Shown piece by piece: positions 49,103 through 59,081 of a stretch of DNA of 64,000 nucleotides. The stretch's first letter is position 1. Each line of letters begins with the position of its first letter. A program made the translations under genes and the position numbers. This DNA comes from F23-B02 sp963629425 (GTDB lineage Bacteria > Bacillota > Clostridia > Oscillospirales > Oscillospiraceae): contig CAVGIU010000001.1 in NCBI GenBank assembly GCA_963629425.1, positions 1 through 64,000 of the forward strand. The letters run 5' to 3'. The notes beneath the pieces were generated by a model. The model ran no database searches, was not told where the DNA came from, and worked only from the letters and a program-made list of their open reading frames with translations.

Positions 49103-50446
49103 ATGGAACGAAATCTCACAACAGGCAGCGTGTTTAAAAACATAGTCATCTTTTCGCTGCCGTATTTTTTATCATATTTTCTTCAGACGCTGTACGGCCT
49201 GGCGGATCTGTTCATAATCGGCCGGTACGAGGGCGTTGCGTCGACGACGGCGGTTTCCATCGGCAGTCAGGTCATGCATATGCTCACGGTCATGATAGTC
49301 GGTCTTGCCATGGGCACGACTGTGTCCATCGGCCGCGCGGTCGGAGCGAACGATAAAAAGCGCGTCTCGGCCTGCGTTGGCAACACGGTCACGCTGTTCA
49401 TGCTCGTGTCCGTTGCCCTGACGGCCGTGCTCATGCTGCTCGTGCGTCCTATAGTAAGCGTCATGTCAACGCCTGAGGAGGCCGTCAGCGGAACGGTAAG
49501 CTATCTCATCATCTGCTTTGCCGGCATCCCGCTCATCACGGCCTATAATATCATAAGCAGCATTTTCCGCGGCATGGGCGACAGCAAAAGCCCCATGTAC
49601 TTCATCGCCGTGGCCTGCGCCGCGAACATCGCGCTGGACTATCTTTTCATGGGCGCGATGCACCTCGGCCCTGCGGGCGCCGCGCTCGGCACTACGATAG
49701 CGCAGGCTATAAGCGTCGTCACCGCGCTCATCGCAATACGCCGCCATAAGAGCATCTCATTTTCAAAAAGCGACCTGCATCCGCAGCGCGGCGTCATGGG
49801 GCAGATACTGTCCATCGGCGTGCCCGTCTCGCTTCAGGACGGACTCATTCAGATCGCATTTATCATCATAACCGTCATCGCCAACCGCCGCGGACTCACG
49901 GATGCCGCCGCTGTCGGCATAGTCGAAAAGATCATAAGCTTTCTGTTCCTCGTACCCTCGTCGATGCTCTCGACGGTGTCGGCTCTCGGCGCGCAGAACC
50001 TCGGCGCGGGAAAACCCGAGCGGGCAAAAAAAACGCTGTGGTACGCCATTGCGATCGCGGCCGGCTTCGGCGTGTTTATAAGCATCCTCATCCAGTTTAT
50101 CGCCGAGCCCGTCGTCGGCCTGTTCACGCCCGATGAAAACGTCATCGTCTCCGGCGGGCAGTATCTGCGCGGCTATATCCTCGACTGCGCCTTTGCCGGA
50201 GTTCACTTCTGCTTCAGCGGCTATTTCTGCGCCTGCGGAATGTCGATAATTTCGTTTATCCACAACATAACGGGCGTTGCGCTCGTTCGCGTTCCGGGCG
50301 CATACCTTATGTCGAAAATGTTCCCGTCGACGCTGCTGCCCATGGGACTTGCGACGGCGGCAGGCTCGCTTTTGCAGGTCGTTATCTGCATCGCGGCTTA
50401 CAGGATAATAAGCCGCAGAGAAAGAGCGGGGCAGAGCCTTGGATAA
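49103..50446 (+). CDS. MATE family efflux transporter
   Basis: 447 residues, 12 membrane helices in two similar halves. Typical segments are SLPYFLSYFLQTLYGLADLF near the start and GMGDSKSPMYF. MATE pumps export drugs or other cations against Na+ or H+. The ATG at 49103 follows CGAGGTGATAG; an earlier ATG at 49082 overlaps the promoter -10. Co-transcribed with the MerR regulator, so probably a drug- or metabolite-induced pump. Confidence 0.92.
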   Translation: MERNLTTGSVFKNIVIFSLPYFLSYFLQTLYGLADLFIIGRYEGVASTTAVSIGSQVMHMLTVMIVGLAMGTTVSIGRAVGANDKKRVSACVGNTVTLFMLVSVALTAVLMLLVRPIVSVMSTPEEAVSGTVSYLIICFAGIPLITAYNIISSIFRGMGDSKSPMYFIAVACAANIALDYLFMGAMHLGPAGAALGTTIAQAISVVTALIAIRRHKSISFSKSDLHPQRGVMGQILSIGVPVSLQDGLIQIAFIIITVIANRRGLTDAAAVGIVEKIISFLFLVPSSMLSTVSALGAQNLGAGKPERAKKTLWYAIAIAAGFGVFISILIQFIAEPVVGLFTPDENVIVSGGQYLRGYILDCAFAGVHFCFSGYFCACGMSIISFIHNITGVALVRVPGAYLMSKMFPSTLLPMGLATAAGSLLQVVICIAAYRIISRRERAGQSLG

Positions 50447-51257
50447 GGAAAAGCTTTTCTCCATCGGCGAGGTCGCTCGTATGTTTGACCTGAGCGTCGG
50501 CACACTGCGCCACTACGAAACGCTCGGTCTTGTGCAGCCGGAGCATGTAGACCCCGACACGGGTTATCGATACTACAGTGTGCGGCAGTTTGAGCCCTTA
50601 AACACCGTGCGCTATCTGCGTATGCTGGATATGCCGCTGTCCGCCATCGGCGATTTTCTCAAAAATCGAGATGTCTGCAACATCGAGCAGAAGCTCCTGC
50701 ACCAAAAGGCCGAGATCGGCAAAAAGCGGCGTGAGCTTGAGATAATCGAGCGCAAGATCGACAATCGCCTGAGCATGCTCGCGGACGCGAAAAGCGCAGC
50801 CCTTGACGTGATAGAGGAAAAAATCCTGCCGCCCTGCCGTCTCGTGTGGGTCGAAAAGCCGCTGAAACTGGATAACGCGCTCAATATGGAGCTGCCCATC
50901 CGCGGGCTCGACGGGAGCCGCCGCGACACCGCCGTGTTTCTCGGCAAGGTCGGTGTCGGCATATCGAGGGATAACCTGCTTGCGGGCAGATTTGATAAGT
51001 ACGATTGCATTTTCCTCGTCCTCGACGAAGATGAGGCGGGGGACGGAGTACGGGAAAAACCCTCGACGAGGTGCGTTACCCTCCGCTATTGCGGAAGCCA
51101 CCGCGATGCCGCCGCTCAGTACCGCAAGCTTGCAGCTTATATGAAAAAGCGCGGCCTTGAGCCGTCGGATTTTTCGCGCGAGATCACGATGATAGACTAC
51201 GGTGTGACAAGCGACCCCGAGCAGTTCGTAACGCAGATAAGCATACCGATTGAATAG
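50439..51257 (+). CDS. MerR family regulator with effector-binding domain
   Basis: 272 residues, TTG start overlapping the MATE stop. HTH and wing at 6-75 (FSIGEVARMFDLSVGTLRHY), a coiled-coil dimerisation helix at 85-125, and a C-terminal domain like BmrR/GyrI (DRY-type strands, CIFLVLDEDEAG). BmrR-like proteins bind hydrophobic cations and activate a pump gene. The dyad at 49057-49075 is the expected site. The TTG start and weak SD suggest low expression by coupling. Confidence 0.87.
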   Translation: MDKEKLFSIGEVARMFDLSVGTLRHYETLGLVQPEHVDPDTGYRYYSVRQFEPLNTVRYLRMLDMPLSAIGDFLKNRDVCNIEQKLLHQKAEIGKKRRELEIIERKIDNRLSMLADAKSAALDVIEEKILPPCRLVWVEKPLKLDNALNMELPIRGLDGSRRDTAVFLGKVGVGISRDNLLAGRFDKYDCIFLVLDEDEAGDGVREKPSTRCVTLRYCGSHRDAAAQYRKLAAYMKKRGLEPSDFSREITMIDYGVTSDPEQFVTQISIPIE

Positions 51258-51260
51258 AAA

Positions 51261-51286
51261 AATCCCACACCAAACGGTGTGGGATT
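51261..51286. terminator. Bidirectional hairpin terminator
   Basis: AATCCCACACC / GGTGTGGGATT with loop AAAC, between convergent MerR and rpmE. Confidence 0.75.
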
Positions 51287-51304
51287 AAACTTGTAATCAA
51301 AAAA

Positions 51305-51505
51305 TTACTTAATGCCGTATTTCTTGTTGAACTTATCAACACGGCCGCTGGTGTCGACCAGCTTCTGCTTGCCGGTGTAGAAGGGATGGCACTTCGAGCA
51401 GATCTCGACGCTGATGCCGGGGCGGGTCGAGCCGGTCTCGATAGTTGCGCCGCAAGCGCACTTTATAACGGTGGGCTGATAGTTAGGATGGATTCCTGCC
51501 TTCAT
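51305..51505 (-). CDS. rpmE: Ribosomal protein L31, zinc-binding type
   Basis: 66 residues with CACG and CSKCHPFYTGKQK, the Cys pairs of the zinc-binding form. GAGGAGATATGAACA lies before the ATG. Confidence 0.97.
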   Translation of the reverse strand: MKAGIHPNYQPTVIKCACGATIETGSTRPGISVEICSKCHPFYTGKQKLVDTSGRVDKFNKKYGIK

Positions 51506-51611
51506 TGTTCATATCTCCTCGTCATAGGCTATCTTGAGCATGCAAAACGCATGGTTACAAGACGCAAAGCTAATTTTAGCACAGTGCTCTGCTATTTGCA
51601 ACAGTTTTTTA

Positions 51612-54600
51612 TCACATTTCCACACTAACGGTCTCGCCCGAATAAAGGAAATACAGCACACACTCGCGCACGGGCTTGCCCGTCATGCGCTTCGCGGCGT
51701 AAGCGTAGGCCTCGAGCTGCTTTGCGTAGCTCCTTGCGCGAGATATGAGCTCCTCTCCTCGCACGCGGTCGGTTTTATAGTCGATGATCGTTATCTCGCC
51801 GCCCTCGTCGATCATGCAGTCGATGACACCCTGCAAAAGCACGCTCTCGCCCTCTCCGCCGGGGAAGAATTTTTCCGCCGGGCACAGGAGCGAAAATTTA
51901 AACTCGCGCCAAAGCCTGTCGGCGCTCATTATCCGCTGTCCGACAGGAGAGGCAAACAGCCGCCGGATGCAGCCGAGGTCGACGCTCTCGGCCTGCTGAG
52001 ATGTCAGGAATTTTTGCGCTGTCAGCCGCGCAAGCTCCTCGCGCAGGGCTTTTTCCGAGTCCGCTTTGTCGTAATCAACGTGCTGCAAGAACGTATGCGC
52101 CGCCGAGCCGCGCTGCGTCGGCGTGAGAGGGCGATCGTCCCCCAGCCGCGGCGCACGAAAACGCGAGCTCGTCGCGGGTGCTATGCTCTCGGCCTCCTCG
52201 TCGCTTTCCTCAAGGTGCTTGAGCTCCGTTGCCGTGACCTTTGAGGGCAAAAACGTCGCCGCCTCGTGCGGATACGAAAACGCAAGGTTGCGCCGCAGTT
52301 TTTCGACAATATCTGCGGCAAACGGCGCTTTTTCGAGCTCGGTCTCCTCCTCCTGCGCGGCAGTGGCCTCGGCCGCACTGACAAACGAGAGCTTAATTTT
52401 CTCCTCGCCTGAGCACAGCTGCGCGCAGATCATCCAGTCGGCCATACTCTGCGCGCCTATGAGCACCTCCGGCGACATGGGGTTTGTGCACTGCAGCATC
52501 ATGCTCTGAAGCTTTTCCTCGGGTTCCTTCAGCGCCGCCGTGATGATGAGCCGCTCGCGGGCTCGCGTGAGCGCGACGTACAATAGGCGCATTTCCTCCG
52601 ACAGCATCTCGCGCTTTAGGCGCTGCTTTATCGCATTTCGCGCAAGCCCGGGGTATTCGAGCCTGCGGGAAGCGTCGTAGACCTTCGCGCCGAGGCCGAG
52701 CTCGGGGTGGATGAGCACCGTCTGCTTCAGGTCGGCGCTGTTAAAGCGGCGCGACGTGTCGCACAAAAACACGACCGGGAACTCGAGACCCTTGGATTTG
52801 TGAATCGTCATTATCTTCACCGCGTCGTCTGTCCCCGCCGCGCCCATATCGCCGCCGCGCCCGGCAAGCTGCCGCAGCCAGCGGCAGAAGCGGTGCAGGC
52901 CGCGAAAGCCGCCCGAGGCGAAGCGCTCGGATAATTCGAGCATCATGCGCAGGTTTGCCAGCCTCTGCGGTGCGTCCTGCATCGCGGCGCACTTTGCCGT
53001 GAGGTCAAGCTCGTTATAGATAAACGTGAGCAGCTCGTCGACCGGTGCATCCGTCGCGCGAGAGCGCAGTTTTTCCAGTGTTTCAAGGAACTTTCCGCAT
53101 TTTTCATCTGTCCCGGCGGCTTTTTTGAGCGCCGTGTAAAAGTCGCCATCGCGGTCGGCAAGGCGTATCTGAGTCAGCTCGTCGGCCGTGAAGCCGAAGG
53201 CGCTCGAGCGCAGAACGGCAATGAGCGCAACGTCCTGATGCGGATTGTCGATGATGGCAAGCAGGCTCATCAGCGAGGCAATCTCGGTCGCCGAAAAGAA
53301 GCTGCCGCCCTGCCCGGCGGCGACGGGTATGCCGCGCAAAATGAGCTCCCGGCGGTAGGTCTCGCCCACGGAGTTTGCCGAACGCATCAAAAGCGCGATA
53401 TCGCCGTAGCCGAGCGCGCGGCCGGAGACCGTCATGCCGGAGCGCATGAGCTTAAGTATTTTTTCTGCGACGACGGCGGCCTCTTTTTCGGTCTTGTCGC
53501 GCAGATCGTCCTCGTCGCTCTTGACGTCGATGAGGATGAGCTCGGGCGTGGCTCCCGGATCGTCATACACACCGCCGCATCGCAGGAGTGCGTTCTCGTC
53601 ATAGTCGATCTCGCCGAGCTTTTTCGACATACAGGCGGAAAAAACGCCGTTTATGCCGTCGATGACCTCCCGCCGCGAACGGAAGTTTTCCTGAAGCATG
53701 ATCTTTATGGGCTCATTTTCGCCCGCATCGGGCAAAAACGCATATTTTTCGTATTTTTCGGTGAATATCAGGGGATCGGTCAGGCGGAACCGATAGATAG
53801 ACTGCTTTACGTCGCCGACCATGAACAGGTTTTCACCGTTTTTCGACAAAGCGCGGAAAATTTCGTCCTGTACGCGGTTTACGTCCTGATATTCGTCGAC
53901 CATGATCTCGCAGAAACGCTGCGACGTTTCGCGCGCAAGCTCGGTGGGGCTGCCGTCCTCGTTGGTCAGAAGCTGCGCCGTCAGATGCTCGAGGTCTGCA
54001 AAATCGACCTCGGCTCTTCGGCGTTTTTCGGCGGCATAGGCTCTGTCAAAGCGCAGCGTAAGCTCAATGAGCGCCCTCATCGCCGGAGCGGAGGAGCGCA
54101 TGTCGCAAAGTAGCTTTTCGCTGCTTGCCGAGAGCAGCTTATCATATTTTGCGCAGCTTTTTTTGCACAGGTCGCGCACGGCCTTCGTGTGCTCCTTGAG
54201 CTCCGGGTCGAGCGGATTTCTGATCACACCGAGCTTCGGAAAGCTTATGGGCAGAGCCTCACGCGCCCCGTCCCAGCCAAGCTCGCAGACGCGGGCAAAG
54301 TCGCGCAGAGAAAGTGCGGTCTCGGCAAAGCCGGGGCCGTATTTTGCGGCGACGAGCGCGTCTTTTTCAGCAAGCGTGCAGATTTCGTCCATCCTCTGCG
54401 CCCAGTAAAGCGCATCGTCGCGCACAGCGTTCAGTATCTCCGCGCCCCAGACGGTTTTCCCTGCATCGGTCTCCTCGGGTTCGAGCACTTCAAGCTGCTG
54501 CCTGAGCCATAATTCAGGCCGCGCGTGGCTCTGCGTTTTGCGGTGAAGCTCGAGCACCGTCTCGGCAAGGCGTTTATCGTCGCGTCCCGCGCCCACGGTG

Positions 54601-55073
54601 TCGGATAAAAGGCGAAAGCCCTCGTCGGGCGCCTCGTAGCAGGCGTCCAGAACGCGCTGGATAACGCGCTGCTTTATTGCCTCGGCTCTGTCCTCCTCAA
54701 TGACCCGAAACTCCGGTGAAAGCTGAGCTGCGTGGCAATTTTCGCGCAGAAAGCTCTGGCAGAAGGAGTCAATCGTGCCGATCTGCGCTTTGGCGCACAG
54801 GGCGCTTTGACGACGAAGGCGGCGGTTGTCCGGATCTACGGCCAGGCGCTCGGAGATCTCGTCGAGTATGCGGCTTTTAAGCTCCGCGGCGGCGGCCTTG
54901 GTGAACGTGATGACAAGGAAGCTGTCTATATCCGCGTCGTGCTCTATGCGGCGCAGGAGGCGCTCGGTCAAAACTCTCGTTTTGCCGCTTCCCGCCGCCG
55001 CCGAGACGAGCACTGCCCTCCCCGATTCCTCTATCGCACTTTTCTGTGCACTTGTCGGCTCAAACCTCGCCAT
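51612..55073 (-). CDS. addA: ATP-dependent helicase/nuclease subunit A
   Basis: 1153 residues. UvrD-type helicase with Walker A SAAAGSGKT near 24, motif II VDEYQDVN, motif V/VI SKGLEFPVVFL and VALTRARERL, and a C-terminal PD-(D/E)XK nuclease with VIDCMIDEGG and ITIIDYKTD. With AddB it processes double-strand breaks and Chi sites. Start overlaps the addB stop by 14 bases. Confidence 0.97.
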   Translation of the reverse strand: MARFEPTSAQKSAIEESGRAVLVSAAAGSGKTRVLTERLLRRIEHDADIDSFLVITFTKAAAAELKSRILDEISERLAVDPDNRRLRRQSALCAKAQIGTIDSFCQSFLRENCHAAQLSPEFRVIEEDRAEAIKQRVIQRVLDACYEAPDEGFRLLSDTVGAGRDDKRLAETVLELHRKTQSHARPELWLRQQLEVLEPEETDAGKTVWGAEILNAVRDDALYWAQRMDEICTLAEKDALVAAKYGPGFAETALSLRDFARVCELGWDGAREALPISFPKLGVIRNPLDPELKEHTKAVRDLCKKSCAKYDKLLSASSEKLLCDMRSSAPAMRALIELTLRFDRAYAAEKRRRAEVDFADLEHLTAQLLTNEDGSPTELARETSQRFCEIMVDEYQDVNRVQDEIFRALSKNGENLFMVGDVKQSIYRFRLTDPLIFTEKYEKYAFLPDAGENEPIKIMLQENFRSRREVIDGINGVFSACMSKKLGEIDYDENALLRCGGVYDDPGATPELILIDVKSDEDDLRDKTEKEAAVVAEKILKLMRSGMTVSGRALGYGDIALLMRSANSVGETYRRELILRGIPVAAGQGGSFFSATEIASLMSLLAIIDNPHQDVALIAVLRSSAFGFTADELTQIRLADRDGDFYTALKKAAGTDEKCGKFLETLEKLRSRATDAPVDELLTFIYNELDLTAKCAAMQDAPQRLANLRMMLELSERFASGGFRGLHRFCRWLRQLAGRGGDMGAAGTDDAVKIMTIHKSKGLEFPVVFLCDTSRRFNSADLKQTVLIHPELGLGAKVYDASRRLEYPGLARNAIKQRLKREMLSEEMRLLYVALTRARERLIITAALKEPEEKLQSMMLQCTNPMSPEVLIGAQSMADWMICAQLCSGEEKIKLSFVSAAEATAAQEEETELEKAPFAADIVEKLRRNLAFSYPHEAATFLPSKVTATELKHLEESDEEAESIAPATSSRFRAPRLGDDRPLTPTQRGSAAHTFLQHVDYDKADSEKALREELARLTAQKFLTSQQAESVDLGCIRRLFASPVGQRIMSADRLWREFKFSLLCPAEKFFPGGEGESVLLQGVIDCMIDEGGEITIIDYKTDRVRGEELISRARSYAKQLEAYAYAAKRMTGKPVRECVLYFLYSGETVSVEM

Positions 55074-58000
55074 CGGTCTCGCCTCCCTCCAGTACGCTCC
55101 ACACCTTCGTCGCCGGAAGATGGGGCGTTATTCTCATGCTCTCGCCGTTTTCACCGTCGCGGAAGCGGCAGGCGTCGAAATAGTCGCAGTTTATGCAGGC
55201 CGTTTCCTGCTGCCCGGCGTAGTATGGGTCGGCCGCGATGCTGCCGCTCCTGAGCTCGGCGGCCATATCACACAGCGTTTTGTCGATATGCCTTGCCAAG
55301 ACCCCGAGCCGCTCGGCCGAGACGAGCGCGTCGCCGTCGGCGCCCGATTTTTTGAACGTTACCGGTATATATCGCGGCGTGTCCGAATGCTCCATCGCGG
55401 CGAGGACCTCGGGGGAATTTAGTATCAGCCCGCTGCGGCGCAGCTCCGTGCCGCGCTTTTTGCTAAGCTCCTCGTCACTCAAATCAAAGTCGCTTTTTGT
55501 CGTTTCGTCGCGCGCCGGAACGTACAGGACTCCGGCCGGGACGATCTCGTGTCCGTACAGCGCCTGCCCGTTTTCTCCCAGCGAGAACAGGTACAGCAGC
55601 ATCTGAAGATTCATGCCGTAAAGCACGTCCGAAAGCTCGAACTTTTTGCGTCCGGTTTTGTAGTCGACAACGCGCAGATAGAGCTTCCCCTCGTGCAGCC
55701 AGCCGTCGACGCGGTCGGCAATGCCGGTCAGGACGAGCTTATCCTCGCCCTCGCCGAGTTCAAGCGGCGGGAGCGACGGCGTGCGCGCAAAGTCGAGCTC
55801 GAAGGAAAGAGGCTCGAAATCGCTGCGGCGCAGCTCGTCGGCAAGATCGAGAACTATCTGATACACGCTGCTTATAAGGCGGCGGAAAAGGTATTCGAAG
55901 CGCTTGCTCTTGTCGCGAAAATCGTTCAGCTCACGCTTTATGTATTCGGAAACGTATTTGTCGCACAGTGCGCGCACCGTCTCGTCGCCGATACTTTTAT
56001 AGCCGCCCATGGCTGTCGCTTCGCGCGTGACCTGCTCGAGAATGCGGTGCATGAAGGTGCCGAGCTCGGGAGCCGCGAAGCCCGCGGGCTCGTGCGGCTT
56101 TGCCCTGAGCGCGTACTGCATGAAGTAAGCAAAGCGGCAGGAGGCAAATTTGTCGATCCTTGACGCGGAAAGGCGCAGCTTTTCGCCGTACAGCGCCCTT
56201 ACCGATGCCCGCGACAGGCGGCCTCGGCTGAGGCTTGCCGCGCGCTCAAGTGAGCGCAGCCTCTCCGGCTCTGTCTCGGCAAAATATTCCGCCGCGCTCG
56301 CTGCTGCCGTGCCGCCGCCGTGCAGCGACTGCGCCGCAAGCTCCAGCGCGGGAGCGCGCGCCGAAAGACGCGCAGTGTCGATATCAAAGGGCACAGTGTC
56401 AACATCGAACATTGCCTTTGCCCTGTTCACGACGAAGGCCGGGCGCTGAGCATTTCCGCCCGCGCCGCTGAGCGCATAGCAGAAGGTAAGACTGTCCGAC
56501 GGCAGGGTCAGGCAGTTATAAACCGTTGAAAATGCGCGCCAAAGCTCGCTGTCGCCCGTTCCGCCGAGGTCAATGTCCAGTTCAAGAAGCCGCTTCCGCT
56601 CATCGGAGGAGAAAACGCCCCCGTCGGTGTCCGTTCCGGGAATGCGCTCGTCCGTCGCGCCGAGGACGATGAGATGCTTTATGTTGCGCCGTCTCATGCG
56701 GTCCATTTCGCCTGCTGTGACACAGTCGAGCGAAACGGGAATCGTGCCTATATCGTAGCGTGAGAGCATCAGCGCAAAGAGTCTGCCGAAGTATTCGGCA
56801 TCAGCCTGAGTATCGCCGAGGATGGCTGCGCACTGCTCGAGCGCCACGACCGTTATGTCCCAAAGTCGGGCGCATTCGCTCGCCTCGGCGGCTCGACCGG
56901 CAGCTTCAAGTTCCTCGGCTCGCGCCTGCAATTTTTCTGCAAGGCCGAGCTCGTCAAAAAGCGCGGCGAGCGACCGAGCCTGCTCTGTCGCGGTCGAGGC
57001 GGCATCTGTGCGCTCGGCAAAGCGCATGAGCGGCGCTCTCGCTGTCTCGCGCAGTAAATTTATGTGCTCGAGTACCTGAGTCGAGTACTCGTCGAATTCT
57101 TTTCCGTAGCCGTAGGGATGCAGCGTCCAGGGTTCGGGTCTCGTCCAGGCCGAGCCGTGTAACTGCCATGTGAAAACGTAGCTTTCAAGCTCATCGCATT
57201 CGTCGATGCTAAGCCCGCCGAAGCCCGTGCGCAGATACTCGAACACGTCGTCGGCCTCCCAGCCGCCGAATATGATCTCGTATGCCGCCGAGATGAGCGA
57301 GGGCAGAGGCTTTGAGAGCATGTCGGCCTTGCGTGCGGTGTAGACCGGTGCGCCGTAGCGTGAAAACGCAGACTCGAGCAGCAGACGGTAATCATCGAAG
57401 CCTTTGGCGCACACGGCGATATCGCGCCAGCGGCAGCCGCAGTCACGCACGAGGCGCAGTGCCTCGGATGCGGCAAGCTCGCACTCGGCGTTCATGTCGG
57501 GCACGGTGATTATTTTGATGCAGCCGTCGGGGTCTGTTTTCTCAACGGCGCGGTAGCTGAACATGTTTTCCGCAAAATCGGAGAGAGGGCGGCGCTTCGT
57601 GCTCTCGCCCTTCCGGCGCGTTTTTTCGGTCTCAATGCCGTTGTCCGCGGCAAAGCGCAGAAGCGATGAGGCCGTTATCCTGCCCAGGGCAAACACCTCG
57701 CTGCCGCCGTCGAGCTCATCGCAGCTCAGGCACACGGTGAGATGCGCGCCGGAGAGCATTATCGCTTCGAGAACGTGCCGCTCCTGCGCGGTGAAATCGG
57801 TGAAGCCGTCGACAAAAACGCGCGTGCCTGCGCCTATAGACGAGCGCTCTATCTGCTCTGCCAGCACGCTCAACCGGTCTGCGGGGTCGGCTCTGCCGTT
57901 TGCTACGACGCCGTCGTAGGCCTCCAGTATCAATCCGAGGTCGTGAAGCTTATCGCCCAGCGCGCCCTCGCAGCCGTCGGACGCCGCGAGCAGCTGCTCG

Positions 58001-58398
58001 CTTGTTACGCAGGCGCTTTTGAGCTCGTCGACGGCGCCCAGAAGCATCGTCTGAAGTTCGGCCTTGTGCCGCGCCGCGCCGTAAACACGCAGTCGGGAGT
58101 ACAGGCCGTCGGCTGCCAGCGCCATGCACAGGAGCCTGCCGCCCTTGTCGAGGTACTCCGCCGCCGTGCCGCCGCATTCGGCGCTCACCTCGCGGGCAAG
58201 TCCCGTGAACGACAGCACCTCTGCGTACAGCGACAGGCCGTCGCCGCACACGCTGCACAGCTCGCGCTCGGCCTCATGACTGTACTGCTCCGGAACGAGC
58301 AGTATGCAGCGGCAGCCTGCGCCTGCGCTGCGTCGTATCTCGTCCATGACCGCCGCGCTTTTGCCCGTACCGGCCGCGCCGTAGAGTATTCTGAGCAT
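55060..58398 (-). CDS. addB: ATP-dependent helicase/deoxyribonuclease subunit B
   Basis: 1112 residues. N-terminal Walker A GAAGTGKS near 7-14; nuclease with ADRVDGW and VVDYKTGRKKF; iron-sulphur cysteines in ASCRFAYF and CINCDYFDACRF. The ATG at 58398 is preferred to the frame start at 58533, since MLRILYGAAGTGKS is the family's N-terminus and GGTGAAGGA precedes it. Forms AddAB with the next gene. Confidence 0.96.
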   Translation of the reverse strand: MLRILYGAAGTGKSAAVMDEIRRSAGAGCRCILLVPEQYSHEAERELCSVCGDGLSLYAEVLSFTGLAREVSAECGGTAAEYLDKGGRLLCMALAADGLYSRLRVYGAARHKAELQTMLLGAVDELKSACVTSEQLLAASDGCEGALGDKLHDLGLILEAYDGVVANGRADPADRLSVLAEQIERSSIGAGTRVFVDGFTDFTAQERHVLEAIMLSGAHLTVCLSCDELDGGSEVFALGRITASSLLRFAADNGIETEKTRRKGESTKRRPLSDFAENMFSYRAVEKTDPDGCIKIITVPDMNAECELAASEALRLVRDCGCRWRDIAVCAKGFDDYRLLLESAFSRYGAPVYTARKADMLSKPLPSLISAAYEIIFGGWEADDVFEYLRTGFGGLSIDECDELESYVFTWQLHGSAWTRPEPWTLHPYGYGKEFDEYSTQVLEHINLLRETARAPLMRFAERTDAASTATEQARSLAALFDELGLAEKLQARAEELEAAGRAAEASECARLWDITVVALEQCAAILGDTQADAEYFGRLFALMLSRYDIGTIPVSLDCVTAGEMDRMRRRNIKHLIVLGATDERIPGTDTDGGVFSSDERKRLLELDIDLGGTGDSELWRAFSTVYNCLTLPSDSLTFCYALSGAGGNAQRPAFVVNRAKAMFDVDTVPFDIDTARLSARAPALELAAQSLHGGGTAAASAAEYFAETEPERLRSLERAASLSRGRLSRASVRALYGEKLRLSASRIDKFASCRFAYFMQYALRAKPHEPAGFAAPELGTFMHRILEQVTREATAMGGYKSIGDETVRALCDKYVSEYIKRELNDFRDKSKRFEYLFRRLISSVYQIVLDLADELRRSDFEPLSFELDFARTPSLPPLELGEGEDKLVLTGIADRVDGWLHEGKLYLRVVDYKTGRKKFELSDVLYGMNLQMLLYLFSLGENGQALYGHEIVPAGVLYVPARDETTKSDFDLSDEELSKKRGTELRRSGLILNSPEVLAAMEHSDTPRYIPVTFKKSGADGDALVSAERLGVLARHIDKTLCDMAAELRSGSIAADPYYAGQQETACINCDYFDACRFRDGENGESMRITPHLPATKVWSVLEGGETDGEV

Positions 58399-58489
58399 TC
58401 CTTCACCGCCTTGATCGTGATAGTAATACTTTATTATACCAATCCGCGCCTGAGAGGTCAACTGCGGTCGGTAGCGGATAGCCGGTGGT

Positions 58490-58668
58490 GAATTCCACCT
58501 CATCCGTCGGCTTCGCCGACACCTTCCCCTCAAGGGGAAGGCAAGGTGCGACGCAAATTTTCAACGTACTCACGAGAAGCGACAGCGTCACGGTTTTGTC
58601 GGCACCTTCGATACCGAGCTACTGCAAAAAACGTATCCGCAGCTGCCTCAATGCGCCTCTAAAAAAAC
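58490..58668. repeat. Interspersed repeat, copy I, with nested CACCTCATCCG unit
   Basis: Nested unit CACCTCATCCGTCGGC ... CAAGGGGAAGGC (58497-58543), then right arm CGATACCGAGCTACTGC and GTATCCGCAGCTGCC, ending GCGCCTCTAAAAAA. Left arm is missing. No start codon adjoins. Confidence 0.75.
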
Positions 58669-58670
58669 GA

Positions 58671-58696
58671 AAAAAGCTCGCCGTATGGCGAGCTTG
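58671..58696 (-). terminator. Terminator of rpmB
   Basis: AAGCTCGCC / GGCGAGCTT with loop GTAT; the T6 run on the minus strand follows. Confidence 0.75.
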
Positions 58697-58716
58697 TTTC
58701 GGGTAATATCAGGTTA

Positions 58717-58905
58717 TTACACAGCGCGGGTGACCTTGCCGCTGCGCAGGCAGCGAGTGCATGCGTAAACGTGCTTGGGACTTCCGTCCACGATCGCCTT
58801 GACGCGCTTCACATTGGGCTTCCAAGTACGGTTGGAACGCCTGTGGGAGTGAGACACCTGAATGCCAAAGGCAACGCCCTTGTCGCAAAACTGACATTTT
58901 GCCAT
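58717..58905 (-). CDS. rpmB: Ribosomal protein L28, Cys-containing type
   Basis: 62 residues, MAKCQFCDKG and CTRCLRSGKV provide two Cys pairs. AGGAGGTG lies nine bases before the ATG at 58905; four extra codons upstream are not used. Confidence 0.97.
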   Translation of the reverse strand: MAKCQFCDKGVAFGIQVSHSHRRSNRTWKPNVKRVKAIVDGSPKHVYACTRCLRSGKVTRAV

Positions 58906-59081
58906 AAGTTGAAGCACCTCCTTGCTTGTGTTTAGCTTTCTGTTTTTGCAGACAGCTTATTAATAATAACAGAAGGAGCCTGTAATTGCAAGAAAAATTT
59001 TCGGATTATTAAAAATCGTTGCAAAATAATGCATTAGAGGTTAATATTAAATATAGAAATAATATTGTAAGGAGCACCGCA

